From a virus, in IMG/VR virus record IMGVR_UViG_3300025889_000862, positions 1 to 25,523 of that record: DNA of 25,523 bases. One strand, 5' to 3'. The notes beneath the pieces are model-generated. The model was given only the letters and a program-made list of their open reading frames with translations. It ran no database searches and was not told the origin of the DNA. A program made the position numbers and the translations under genes. How positions within the stretch are numbered: position 1 is the stretch's first letter; every line of letters begins with the position of its first letter. Shown here in pieces: positions 1-7,390 of the stretch.

Positions 1-624
1 GTCGGCATCTGGCAAATAGACTGCTCTGCGGTAGTGCTGAATCATGTCAGCTGTGACAGCACCGCCGCCGCCATATCCATGATCATAATGCAGGACAATG
101 GAGCCATCTGTTTTTTTCTCGCTCAATTGCCGATTGAATGAGAAAACTATCCAGCCAGAAAAGCCTCCGCAAAAAATCTTATGCTTCGTCCTGGCATAGA
201 GCGTTGCAGATAGCCGGTCGATTAGGTTTGTTTCATGCCGATTTACTATAGCTTGCTCGTGATTGCCCATTCCGATTAGCATCAAATTTTCAGCATACGG
301 CTCAAAGAAGTCTGCTGCTGTAGTCACCAATGAATCCAGATAGTCATCATTCTGATGTTCTGGTCTGATTGAATTTTTATTCGACCGCTTATCATATTTC
401 CCCTGCATAGCACAGAAGAAGTCGCCACATGAAATAACTCCGGCCCTTTTATCCTTGGCCTCATCTAGGTGCTTTTTAATTAGCTCATGATTCGATTTCG
501 GATTATCCCAATGCTGATCTGAGGTTAGCAAAAACCACTGCTCCCAGTCCTTCCTTGCTACCGCCTGAATTCGTACCTGAAAAACATTTCTGCCAGATTG
601 AAGCACTTTCCAAGAGCGTGACAT
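1..624 (-). CDS. Calcineurin-like metallophosphoesterase, C-terminus cut by window edge
   Basis: The first 208 residues are visible and the C-terminus lies beyond the left edge. The metallophosphoesterase motif series is clear in order: SDQHWD (D36, H38), CGDFF (D68), GMGNHE (N121-H122-E123) and HYDHGYGG (H179 to G186). These match the metal-binding DxH, GD, GNHE and histidine motifs of the calcineurin-like fold, which uses two metal ions to hydrolyse phosphoesters. The final GxH motif is off the window. The ATG at 624 has AAGG seven bases upstream, and the previous gene stops 12 bases before it. It is last in the visible late operon, after the lysis and protease genes. The substrate (nucleic acid, nucleotide or protein phosphate) cannot be told from sequence. 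Confidence 0.88.
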   Translation of the reverse strand, partial: MSRSWKVLQSGRNVFQVRIQAVARKDWEQWFLLTSDQHWDNPKSNHELIKKHLDEAKDKRAGVISCGDFFCAMQGKYDKRSNKNSIRPEHQNDDYLDSLVTTAADFFEPYAENLMLIGMGNHEQAIVNRHETNLIDRLSATLYARTKHKIFCGGFSGWIVFSFNRQLSEKKTDGSIVLHYDHGYGGGGAVTADMIQHYRRAVYLPDAD

Positions 625-636
625 TTTTGCGCCTTA

Positions 637-1212
637 TCAGTTAGATAGTCGTACACATCTGCGAATTTGTTCCTTACTGACAGGTGAAAAATATAGCGGC
701 CAGGGCAGCACATTAGGCTGCATGATCCCCTCTGAATCGTGGCTGGCCTCGAGCAAATGCCCAATTTCATGCGCCATGATTTTGATAGCCCATTTGTAGC
801 TATTGCCGTCTGGCGTCAATGGTCTGGTTACGGCACCAAAAGCAAAAGGGTGAGAAAATTTTGGCGCACAAACAGATTGAGCGCGGCCATAGCCCCACCT
901 GTCTCCGTTAATAATGACCGGCGGCATCATTGCAAAAGTTATTCTGCCAGCAGTAAATGGAAATCGATTCCTGACGTATCGCTCCATGAACCCAAATCTG
1001 CTGTACTTATCTTCGAGGCTAGAAGCATATTTAGCAGACGGATCTGAACGTAGCAGCACCATGCGCTCTAGGCGTAGATTAATTCCAATTCTTAAATATT
1101 CCTGCTGAACTTTTCTGTAGACCATCATCGCTTCTGGTTTACTAAGCGACTGTGGCCCCCTGGCTAAGATTAAAATGATTGGAAGTGTGATAGAAAAAAA
1201 GGCGCTAATCAT
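637..1212 (-). CDS. Membrane-anchored or secreted zinc metalloprotease, metzincin type
   Basis: 191 residues from the chosen ATG. Residues 3-17 are strongly hydrophobic, suggesting a signal anchor or signal peptide that places the enzyme in the inner membrane or periplasm. The zinc site is HEIGHLLEASHD (H148, E149, H152, H158), followed by a likely Met-turn GIM with M164. Metzincins normally have glycine at the eighth motif position; here it is glutamate (E155), an oddity. An in-frame TTG at 1239 would add nine residues. The ATG at 1212 is preferred because it overlaps the previous stop (ATGATTAG) and has AAAAGG just upstream. The start lies in the loop of a terminator-like hairpin. The location after spanin and holin-like genes suggests a role in lysis or envelope degradation, but the substrate is unknown. 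Confidence 0.8.
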   Translation of the reverse strand: MISAFFSITLPIILILARGPQSLSKPEAMMVYRKVQQEYLRIGINLRLERMVLLRSDPSAKYASSLEDKYSRFGFMERYVRNRFPFTAGRITFAMMPPVIINGDRWGYGRAQSVCAPKFSHPFAFGAVTRPLTPDGNSYKWAIKIMAHEIGHLLEASHDSEGIMQPNVLPWPLYFSPVSKEQIRRCVRLSN

Positions 1213-1222
1213 AACGCCTTTT
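1194..1222 (-). terminator. Terminator-like hairpin overlapping the protease start codon
   Basis: On the minus strand AAAAGGCG (1222-1215) pairs perfectly with CGCCTTTT (1204-1197) around a 10-base loop, followed by more T (seven in total, 1200-1194). The loop contains the stop of the upstream gene and the ATG of the metalloprotease, and the 5' arm contains its AAAAGG ribosome-binding sequence. It could act as a weak intrinsic terminator, as a translational block, or both. Only four of the eight pairs are G-C, so termination strength is uncertain. Confidence 0.5.
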
Positions 1223-1513
1223 CGGTCTAAATGATTCAAGCTCGGGGCGAAAATTCTTAGCCCAGAATCTACACAGACGATAGAAGAACCAAGCCTCTTT
1301 CATCAGAATCCAGCTTCTATACCCCCAAGCAACACGGAGGCAATTTCTCAAAAATTCTCTATCAACTTCCTTCAGCGTCTTTGTTGCTGTCCCGGCAATA
1401 ATGTCATCATACCAAGCATCGTGCACTACTGCATTTCGATAGAAGGGGTGCCGGTCTGAAAGTTTTAATGGCCCCCAACCTATGCCCACCTCTGAGTCAT
1501 AATCTAGCGGCAT
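1205..1513 (-). CDS. Small phage protein resembling DUF1353
   Basis: 102 residues. The spacing of a His-Asp pair (H31-D32 in NAVVHDAWYDD) and a later Asp in KEVDREFL (D51), followed by an aromatic-rich helix (AWFFYRL), recalls the phage family DUF1353, which typically shows HD followed by an (E/V)DxxF(L/F) segment. No biochemical role is firmly established for that family. The gene lies between a holin-like gene (15-base gap) and the metalloprotease (8-base overlap), so it travels with the lysis block. The family call is from memory of the pattern and could be wrong; the ORF itself is solid. Confidence 0.6.
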   Translation of the reverse strand: MPLDYDSEVGIGWGPLKLSDRHPFYRNAVVHDAWYDDIIAGTATKTLKEVDREFLRNCLRVAWGYRSWILMKEAWFFYRLCRFWAKNFRPELESFRPKRRYD

Positions 1514-1528
1514 GGTCAGGAGCCTGAA

Positions 1529-1723
1529 TTACTGCACTTTTCGTAAAGCGGCCCGAACAATCCCAATTAATCCGAAAATTCCAGATGCAGTAAACAACTG
1601 CCTCGGATCTGCCGGAATTACAGGAAGTACGTCCTGGATAACCAGAGCAGCACCACCAAGAATAGCAGCCACAGAACGAAAAAGTCCTGGAGCCTTTTCA
1701 AGTAACGGTCGTAGTTTAGCCAT
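1529..1723 (-). CDS. Small two-span membrane protein, holin candidate
   Basis: 64 residues from the chosen ATG. Two hydrophobic stretches, about residues 14-36 and 43-60, are joined by a short PADPR turn, and the protein ends in a short basic tail (RAALRKVQ). This is the size and layout of a class II holin, which makes the inner-membrane lesion that starts lysis. An ATG at 1732 would add three residues, but AAGGA directly abuts it. The same AAGGA sits nine bases from the ATG at 1723, which is therefore preferred. It follows the spanin-like pair and the hydrolase-like gene. Holin function is inferred from topology and context only. Confidence 0.6.
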   Translation of the reverse strand: MAKLRPLLEKAPGLFRSVAAILGGAALVIQDVLPVIPADPRQLFTASGIFGLIGIVRAALRKVQ

Positions 1724-1742
1724 ATCTCTCATTCCTTTTTAT

Positions 1743-2789
1743 TTATGTTTGGAAATATCCAACTCTAAACGCGAAGTGAATAGGGCCAAAATACTTCTTA
1801 CCCTGTCTTACCCAACACCACTCAGAGCCAGATATCTGTGCTGCTTTCTCGGCAATTTCATAGCCGTATAAATTGATCGCTCCTGGAAGTCCTGAGTAAA
1901 ATCTATATAGGTCTGGAGGATATGGGGCAAAGTATTTGAGCTTGCCGATGACCTTGTTATCAAAAGTTACGATAGAAACTTCTGGTGTTTTCTGCTTCAG
2001 CATCAGTAGCGGGCGATTATCCCGAACTGAATCGCCGGGGTTATCTTCTGCGTGGGATTTCATCAGCAGCGGTTTCTTTACCGGCACAATTGCGGCTGCA
2101 TCGAATACTGGAGTTGGTGGAATGCCCTTCGGGGCCATTAATCGAAGTAGGCTTTTTAAATACTTTGCATCTGGGAATGCAGTCCTTTGTTGTGGCTTTA
2201 AAGTATTATGCGCTTCTGCGCCATTGCATCGCTCGCCCCATGCGAAACGGATAGCAGCATACTGGCTGGCATTGTTCCACTTTTCAGCATCCATGTTAAA
2301 AAGAGCCTCGCCGTCAGTGCTGCATAATTGGCCGGCCTTTCCTGGCTGCTGCCCGTGAACTTCCACTATACCGCCATCCGGTATAATCGGGCTTTTCATC
2401 GGCGTCTGTACAGAGATGCAGCTAGGAGCAAGCTGCTGCACCAAGGAAGTACGCTTTTTAATTTCAACTACAGAAGATTCTTTGTACTCACAAGAATGGG
2501 ATAAATAAAATTTGACCTGTGGATATTTCTTTGCAAGTGATTCCCACTTCGGCAGCAGGGCCCTTAGCTTATCCATCGGCACAATTTTATGCCCATAGTC
2601 CCAGTGCAATTGTGCACGTACACTATTAACCTTGCCAGACTCGAGCAGTTTTACTGTATTTGGAATCGCCAATGGCCCGAACGTATCATCAGCAAATAAG
2701 CCGATGGCGATACCCTGCGGAAGCGCCTTTAGCGTTTCACCAACCTTCCACTTCTTTGAAGCCAGCCCTAATAAATCTAATCCAATCAT
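1743..2789 (-). CDS. Unknown lysis-region protein, possible TIM-barrel glycoside hydrolase
   Basis: 348 residues, not matched to a named family. The first 220 residues alternate strand-like and helix-like segments: GIAIGLFADD, VRAQLHWD, VKFYLSHSCEY, CISVQTP, IVEVHGQ and AAIRFAWGERC. This is what a TIM barrel looks like. E101 (in SHSCEYKE) and E186 (in FAWGERC) lie at strand ends, as acid/base and nucleophile glutamates do in clan-A glycoside hydrolases. A basic linker leads to a second region from about residue 228. The start abuts the lipoprotein stop (TAA-A-ATG). It lies where an endolysin would be expected between spanin and holin genes, and no recognisable endolysin is elsewhere in the window. 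Enzyme activity is inference. Confidence 0.55.
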   Translation of the reverse strand: MIGLDLLGLASKKWKVGETLKALPQGIAIGLFADDTFGPLAIPNTVKLLESGKVNSVRAQLHWDYGHKIVPMDKLRALLPKWESLAKKYPQVKFYLSHSCEYKESSVVEIKKRTSLVQQLAPSCISVQTPMKSPIIPDGGIVEVHGQQPGKAGQLCSTDGEALFNMDAEKWNNASQYAAIRFAWGERCNGAEAHNTLKPQQRTAFPDAKYLKSLLRLMAPKGIPPTPVFDAAAIVPVKKPLLMKSHAEDNPGDSVRDNRPLLMLKQKTPEVSIVTFDNKVIGKLKYFAPYPPDLYRFYSGLPGAINLYGYEIAEKAAQISGSEWCWVRQGKKYFGPIHFAFRVGYFQT

Positions 2790-2790
2790 T

Positions 2791-2919
2791 TTAGCCTACC
2801 GGAATCACATCTACATTAAATACCTTGCCTGGTTTTTTCACCGTGCAGGAAATAAGCAAAACCGCGACTCCAGCCGCAAGAATAAATCTCAACAATCTGG
2901 AGCCGGTTAAAACCTTCAT
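2791..2919 (-). CDS. Small outer-membrane lipoprotein, o-spanin (Rz1-like) candidate
   Basis: A 42-residue ORF: a basic N-terminus (MKVLTGSRLLR), a hydrophobic stretch, then the lipobox L22-I23-S24-C25. Cleavage before C25 would leave an 18-residue lipoprotein (CTVKKPGKVFNVDVIPVG). Rz1-type o-spanins are short lipoproteins that pair with an inner-membrane i-spanin to fuse the two membranes at the end of lysis. The ATG overlaps the stop of the upstream TM-plus-coiled-coil gene as TAATG, and the downstream start is one base after its stop. Serine at -1 is allowed in lipoboxes. The mature part is not notably proline-rich, unlike lambda Rz1, so the spanin role rests on the signal and the pairing. 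Confidence 0.72.
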   Translation of the reverse strand: MKVLTGSRLLRFILAAGVAVLLISCTVKKPGKVFNVDVIPVG

Positions 2920-3185
2920 TATCTTCGAGCATCCTTTGCGAGCATTCTTTCCAGCTTCTCATCAATGGACTGAAGCCTTCGATCTACTTCCATCCACTTT
3001 AAAGGAAATTCTGATTCTAATTTAATTATTCTTCGTTCTGAATTGTAGGCTGCTGCCTCTTGAGTTCCGATCTTGCTCTCTATGGTGTCAATCCAGCGCT
3101 TTGATGTGAAAGTGAAAAAGGCAAAAAGCACTCCGGTAAATACCAAGATAGCCGATGCCAGGTTGATACTTCCTTTGAGCGTCAT
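2919..3185 (-). CDS. Inner-membrane coiled-coil protein, i-spanin (Rz-like) candidate
   Basis: 88 residues. A single hydrophobic segment at about residues 7-27 (LASAILVFTGVLFAFF) is followed by a highly charged helical stretch from about 32 to the end, rich in E, K and R with heptad-like hydrophobics (ESEFPLKWMEVDRRL, IDEKLERML). An N-terminal membrane anchor with a periplasmic coiled coil is the layout of i-spanins. The lipoprotein gene starts within its stop codon, and the upstream virion gene ends two bases before its ATG. An AGGTG lies five bases before the ATG. Sequence identity to a known spanin was not established; the paired topology supports the call. Confidence 0.68.
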   Translation of the reverse strand: MTLKGSINLASAILVFTGVLFAFFTFTSKRWIDTIESKIGTQEAAAYNSERRIIKLESEFPLKWMEVDRRLQSIDEKLERMLAKDARR

Positions 3186-3187
3186 TC

Positions 3188-6100
3188 CTACACCTGTACA
3201 TTATCCTTAGAATCTAGCCTAGCTAATATTTGAGGAACGTAATCAGTAGTTTCCTTATAGACGTTTTTCATCTTCAGGCGCTTGCTGATTATGTCCCAGT
3301 TCTTCGTTCCAAATCGCTTAATCCAAGCACGGACAGCACCAGGGCCAGCATTATAGGCAGCAAGGGCTAGTTTTATGTCCTGGCCAAACATGTCGAACAT
3401 TTTAGATAAATAGTGCTTTCCAAATAGCTCTGATGTGGCTGGATCTTTTAAATCGTAATCTTCAATGCCAAGCTCTTTTGCGATTTCTTTAGCTGTATCT
3501 GGCATGATCTGAGCAAGGCCAGTAGCGCCCTTTGGACTTACCGCCCCAGGCTTGCCCCTAGATTCTTGATGAATCAGGGCTGGAAAAACTCGCTCAACTT
3601 CTGGATGTACATTCATATCTGTTACCGTGAAATCTCCCGTTAGATCCGCTGCATAGGGGCTTTTAGCGATGTCTTTTGGTGCATAGCCAACAGGCTGAAA
3701 CATCGCTGCTTTCCCAAGCATAGCCCTGCCAGCACTAGCAGTAGGATTATAAAGCGGTTGATTATTGGCTGTTTCATCTACTTTTTTTTTTGATTCCGAA
3801 TCGCTCGGCAAATCCCAACTATCTTCAAACGAAAAGTTATCTTTGTTATTTGCTTGCTGCGCTTGGAGCATCGCTTGCCTAAATTCGGGCGATCTTAAAA
3901 ATGCCTCTTGCTTGCCTGTGCTGAGAAGATAAGAAATCGGTCGGCCTATCCTGCTAGAATAGGAGGCCAGGGCAGTAGCTATTGCCATCAACTGTGCCTT
4001 CGGGCCACCAACGCCAGAAGCCTCTCCAACTGCTTGACCGAGGCTGGAGGCACCACCAACACCAGCAGCACCAGAGGTATAAAGCGACCGATTCATATTG
4101 CCAAGCAAGTCCTGTCCCATTGCGCCAGGCAATTTATTTGCCCAAGATTCTTGCAGACCAATAAGGTTGCGAACCTCAAGGCCAGCCTTCTTTATCTGCC
4201 CCTGCAATTTTCCAGGAATTAATCCAAGCTGCGCCATGTCATCAACTCTGGATTGAATCGCCATGCGAATATCATCAGCCAGGGCAGTCTTTGCATCGTC
4301 CCAACCAAGAACGCCTGGCTTGTAGTTTCTGTTTAATGCTCGCAATTCGCCAAGCAAATAAGAAAGCTGAGCGTTTTTGTTTTCAGGACTCTTTAAATCA
4401 GCCCTGATTCTATTTAGAATCGGCATTCCTGCATTTTCGATTGAGTTATTTACTTTTTCATCAGCCCCGCCCCTCTTGATAGCGGCGCTCAAGGAGCTAC
4501 CAATAATTGTAATTGGTTTTTTAGTTGCCTTATCGCCTTTGGCAACGATTTGTTCAACAAGCCGCAATCTTGGCTCAATTGAATCTTGGGCCTTTTGCAC
4601 AAAGCCAGACATCACAGCCTCATCACCTTGCATCAAGCTTACAGGGCTGATGCCATGCTCTCTCTCAATGATTTTTAGGCCATCAGTGAATCGCTGCTTG
4701 GCTTCTAGTACATCTGGAGCTTTTAATGATTTGGCAACACGCCGATAATCAACAGCACTGATTCCAATCATGCGCTTAAAGGTATCTGAAGCAGGGCCAG
4801 CCAGCTTTCCTGCGCCCTTCATTGCAGCATCAGCTACAGCAGAGAAAAGGGCTGCACCGGTTAAATCACTTGATTTTAATTCCTCGCCAGTTCCAACCTT
4901 AGAAGCACCAACCATTCCAGCTGCGGTGGCTGCTCTGGTTGCAATTCCAGTTGCGCCCTTAGCATTATAGGCCCCGCTGATTGCCTTTAGAATTTTTGGA
5001 GCATTCTGGGCTGCTTTGATTGGAGCAAATAGTTTATTAACTGGACTGAAAATTGCCCCAGTGAGCGTTCCAGCACCGGCAGCAATCGGGCTGTCTTTTG
5101 CCTCTTGCTCCATCTGGCCTTTTACAGCAGCCATTTCATCTGTGATTCTCTGCCCGAAATCTCTATTATCACCTACACCGAATAAATCTGCTGCTTCACC
5201 AGCAAGCGCCCTAGCACCGGCAGCTGCCCTTTGTGGAATTCCAAATAGACCAGTATTTAGTGCACTCTTGGTATAAACATCTGCCGATTTTAGGCCGCTG
5301 CTCAGAGCATCTAAAATGCCGCCGCCTTCAGCATTGCCTACTACTGCGCTGCCACTTGGGGCAGCACTGCCAGCAGCAGCCTCCTGCTCAACAGCCGCAC
5401 CGAGGTTAGACTCTGATGCTGTTTTTCCAGCCCCAGAGAAATCAAATTGCGAATAGGGGGTAATCTTTGCATTAGGAACTAATCTGCCCCCTTTTTTAAT
5501 CCAAAGAGGATTTGCCCTTTCATACTTAGACCAGAGCTTATCGGCCTGGGAAACAGAGCCACCACTATCCTGAACCATCTGCACAAAATCAGCATAGTCT
5601 CTGTTGCGCTCTCCGATTTGTCGAAGCCGCCGAGCCATTTCCTGATTAGTTGCAGTATCTTTATCAAGACCTGGGCCGCCCATTAGATAGGCTTTTGCCT
5701 CCATATCAGACTGTGAGCCTGAGCCAACTACGCGATTCATGCCCATTACAACGCCCTTCTTGGATTCTAGCATCTGGCCTAATGCAGCCCTTTGATTATC
5801 AAACCCAAGCAAGTCGCCAAGACCTAAATCAATGCTGGATTCTGCCAAGGCTTGCCCAAATCTTGCGCCGCGCCCAGGCTTGAGTCCTTCACCTAAAACT
5901 TGATCAACTGTATCTGCTAAATCAATCTGCTGTGCTGCCTTTGCTCTGATGTCTTCTAGCTTTTTAAATCCAGCTGCATTCGATTTCTTTTCATCTTCTA
6001 TCAAACCTCTTGCCCCTATTGCAGCCTGATTTGCACTCACTTCTGGATCTTGCATCAGCTCTCTAGTTAGCCGCTTCTGTTTTTCAACTAATGGCTCGAT

Positions 6101-6751
6101 TCCAAATTCATTCAGAACTGGCCCCTGCTGTACATCTGGCTCAGAAAGTCTTTCTTCTTGAGGCAGCACATTGCCCTCAGAGCCAGGAATAGCACCGGCT
6201 GCATTATTAGCCCCGCCCAATTGCTGCAATAGCGGCATAATGGCTGCTGCTTTTCTAGGATTCTTTACTAATTCCTCGAGTAGTTTCTGCTTCAAGGCCG
6301 ATTGGCTTCTGGCATCTTCAAGTGCCAAGGCTTGATTCAAATTAGACTGGGCTGCTGCTCTATCCTGGGCTGCTTTGTACTGCTCTTGCAGGGTAAAAAT
6401 GCCGCCAGCATTTCTTGCTGATCTAAATAGATTCGGGGGCAAGTATCCTGTATCTGGACTGTTCACGCCAAGCATGGCCTCACCAGTTTCTCTCTGGAAT
6501 CTATCAGTTAATTTATTCTGATAATTCTCGCCTATGCTGCTTAGGATTCCAGACAGCAGCCCAGAGCCAAGACCATACAGGGCCAGATCTCTGTTCTTAT
6601 ACCGGCCAGGAGTCTTTATTGCAGCCTCCTGCATATATTGGGTCAGTACTTCAGGAGTCGTCTGTAGCTGAAAATACGGATTCTCTGCCGCTATTTCATT
6701 CTGCGACTGCTGACTGACTAATCTAGCTGCTAATTCCTGAAGTGGGTCCAT
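3188..6751 (-). CDS. Internal virion/ejection protein with C-terminal lytic transglycosylase
   Basis: 1187 residues. The C-terminal 139 residues are a GH23/SLT-type transglycosylase: catalytic E1063 in LIHQESRG, then GATGLAQIMP (about 1076-1084), AAYNAGPG (about 1131-1138) and DYVPQIL. This domain cleaves peptidoglycan so DNA can pass during ejection. The remainder is Ala/Gly/Gln-rich and helical. A stretch around residues 480-650 is rich in small and hydrophobic residues, which could help membrane passage. The protein resembles T7 gp16 in role, although gp16 carries the enzyme at its N-terminus. An A10 run sits at codons 987-990. The ATG has AGGA nine bases upstream, in the end of the previous gene. 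Confidence 0.88.
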   Translation of the reverse strand: MDPLQELAARLVSQQSQNEIAAENPYFQLQTTPEVLTQYMQEAAIKTPGRYKNRDLALYGLGSGLLSGILSSIGENYQNKLTDRFQRETGEAMLGVNSPDTGYLPPNLFRSARNAGGIFTLQEQYKAAQDRAAAQSNLNQALALEDARSQSALKQKLLEELVKNPRKAAAIMPLLQQLGGANNAAGAIPGSEGNVLPQEERLSEPDVQQGPVLNEFGIEPLVEKQKRLTRELMQDPEVSANQAAIGARGLIEDEKKSNAAGFKKLEDIRAKAAQQIDLADTVDQVLGEGLKPGRGARFGQALAESSIDLGLGDLLGFDNQRAALGQMLESKKGVVMGMNRVVGSGSQSDMEAKAYLMGGPGLDKDTATNQEMARRLRQIGERNRDYADFVQMVQDSGGSVSQADKLWSKYERANPLWIKKGGRLVPNAKITPYSQFDFSGAGKTASESNLGAAVEQEAAAGSAAPSGSAVVGNAEGGGILDALSSGLKSADVYTKSALNTGLFGIPQRAAAGARALAGEAADLFGVGDNRDFGQRITDEMAAVKGQMEQEAKDSPIAAGAGTLTGAIFSPVNKLFAPIKAAQNAPKILKAISGAYNAKGATGIATRAATAAGMVGASKVGTGEELKSSDLTGAALFSAVADAAMKGAGKLAGPASDTFKRMIGISAVDYRRVAKSLKAPDVLEAKQRFTDGLKIIEREHGISPVSLMQGDEAVMSGFVQKAQDSIEPRLRLVEQIVAKGDKATKKPITIIGSSLSAAIKRGGADEKVNNSIENAGMPILNRIRADLKSPENKNAQLSYLLGELRALNRNYKPGVLGWDDAKTALADDIRMAIQSRVDDMAQLGLIPGKLQGQIKKAGLEVRNLIGLQESWANKLPGAMGQDLLGNMNRSLYTSGAAGVGGASSLGQAVGEASGVGGPKAQLMAIATALASYSSRIGRPISYLLSTGKQEAFLRSPEFRQAMLQAQQANNKDNFSFEDSWDLPSDSESKKKVDETANNQPLYNPTASAGRAMLGKAAMFQPVGYAPKDIAKSPYAADLTGDFTVTDMNVHPEVERVFPALIHQESRGKPGAVSPKGATGLAQIMPDTAKEIAKELGIEDYDLKDPATSELFGKHYLSKMFDMFGQDIKLALAAYNAGPGAVRAWIKRFGTKNWDIISKRLKMKNVYKETTDYVPQILARLDSKDNVQV
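3782..3791 (-). other. A10 homopolymer, possible slippage site inside the internal virion gene
   Basis: The coding strand has ten consecutive A, read TCA AAA AAA AAA G (Ser987-Lys990). One inserted A gives KKK-S-R-stop and one deleted A gives KKK-stop, so either slip ends the protein within two residues of the run (990 or 992 aa) and removes the transglycosylase. No assay evidence is available. Confidence 0.6.
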
Positions 6752-6754
6752 TTT

Positions 6755-7390
6755 TTACAGTCCTGGGGGTGCTGAACTACTAAAAGCTGAATCTGCTGGC
6801 GGTGCAGCCGGGCCACCGCGCCGCCCCATTTGCTCTATGGCTGCATTGATCTGCCTTCGCTTCAGTTTCAGTTCTTCTTGCGAAAGTCCAAATTCCTTAT
6901 TTGCCATATTAGCGCCAAAGTATCTGTCAAATTCTTGGCCACCAAGTACGGTTGCATTCGCCCTGGCATTGTTCTTAATGTCATCATAGCGCCGAGTCAA
7001 TTCACTCATTGCAGCCTTATAGGTCGGGTCTGCTTCACTTAGATTGATTCCGCGCCCGTAGAGCGTTTGTTCAAGCTGCCCTCTTTCCTTTGAGTAATCT
7101 GCATCGGTGTTTCTAGTCAGATTGCCGTACAGTGCGTCCTCAATTCTGGTTCTCTCATCAGTAAAATCACCAGTATCAAGCACCATAGAATTCGGATCTG
7201 AGCCAGCACCAATATCTGTATTAGTAGAGCCGTCAGGATTTACATTGCCGCCGCCCTTCTTGGCTTGCAACGCAGCAAAGGCCGCTTGCAGCTGCTTTGG
7301 GTTATATCTTTTATTCAGCGTCCTTGGATCTGCTTTATGCAGTGCTGATAGCATTGCAGCAGGATTTCTCTGCCCATCAAATTGGCCCAT
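6755..7390 (-). CDS. Putative internal virion or tail-associated protein, unknown
   Basis: 211 residues with no family recognised. An N-terminal helical part (PKQLQAAFAALQAKKGG) is followed by a polar linker, then a helical stretch rich in Y/R/E/Q (ERGQLEQTLYGRGINL, AAMSELTRRYDD). The tail is Pro/Ala/Ser-rich and disordered (GGPAAPPADSAFSSSAPPGL). It is placed between the nozzle gene, whose stop its ATG overlaps as TAATG, and the transglycosylase-bearing internal protein, three bases downstream. GGAGG lies nine bases before the ATG. The position is where T7-like phages place the smaller ejection proteins, so an internal virion role is a reasonable inference only. Confidence 0.65.
   Translation of the reverse strand: MGQFDGQRNPAAMLSALHKADPRTLNKRYNPKQLQAAFAALQAKKGGGNVNPDGSTNTDIGAGSDPNSMVLDTGDFTDERTRIEDALYGNLTRNTDADYSKERGQLEQTLYGRGINLSEADPTYKAAMSELTRRYDDIKNNARANATVLGGQEFDRYFGANMANKEFGLSQEELKLKRRQINAAIEQMGRRGGPAAPPADSAFSSSAPPGL

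Noticed and set aside
739-1047. Plus-strand open frames across the whole window (for example 739-1047, 3908-4222, 17523-17903)
   Set aside because: They are antisense to well-supported minus-strand genes, lack consistent ribosome sites and show low-complexity translations that mirror the real genes.
5479-5667. A 62-residue minus-strand frame within the internal virion gene
   Set aside because: Different frame inside a 1187-residue gene, no ribosome site; treated as chance.
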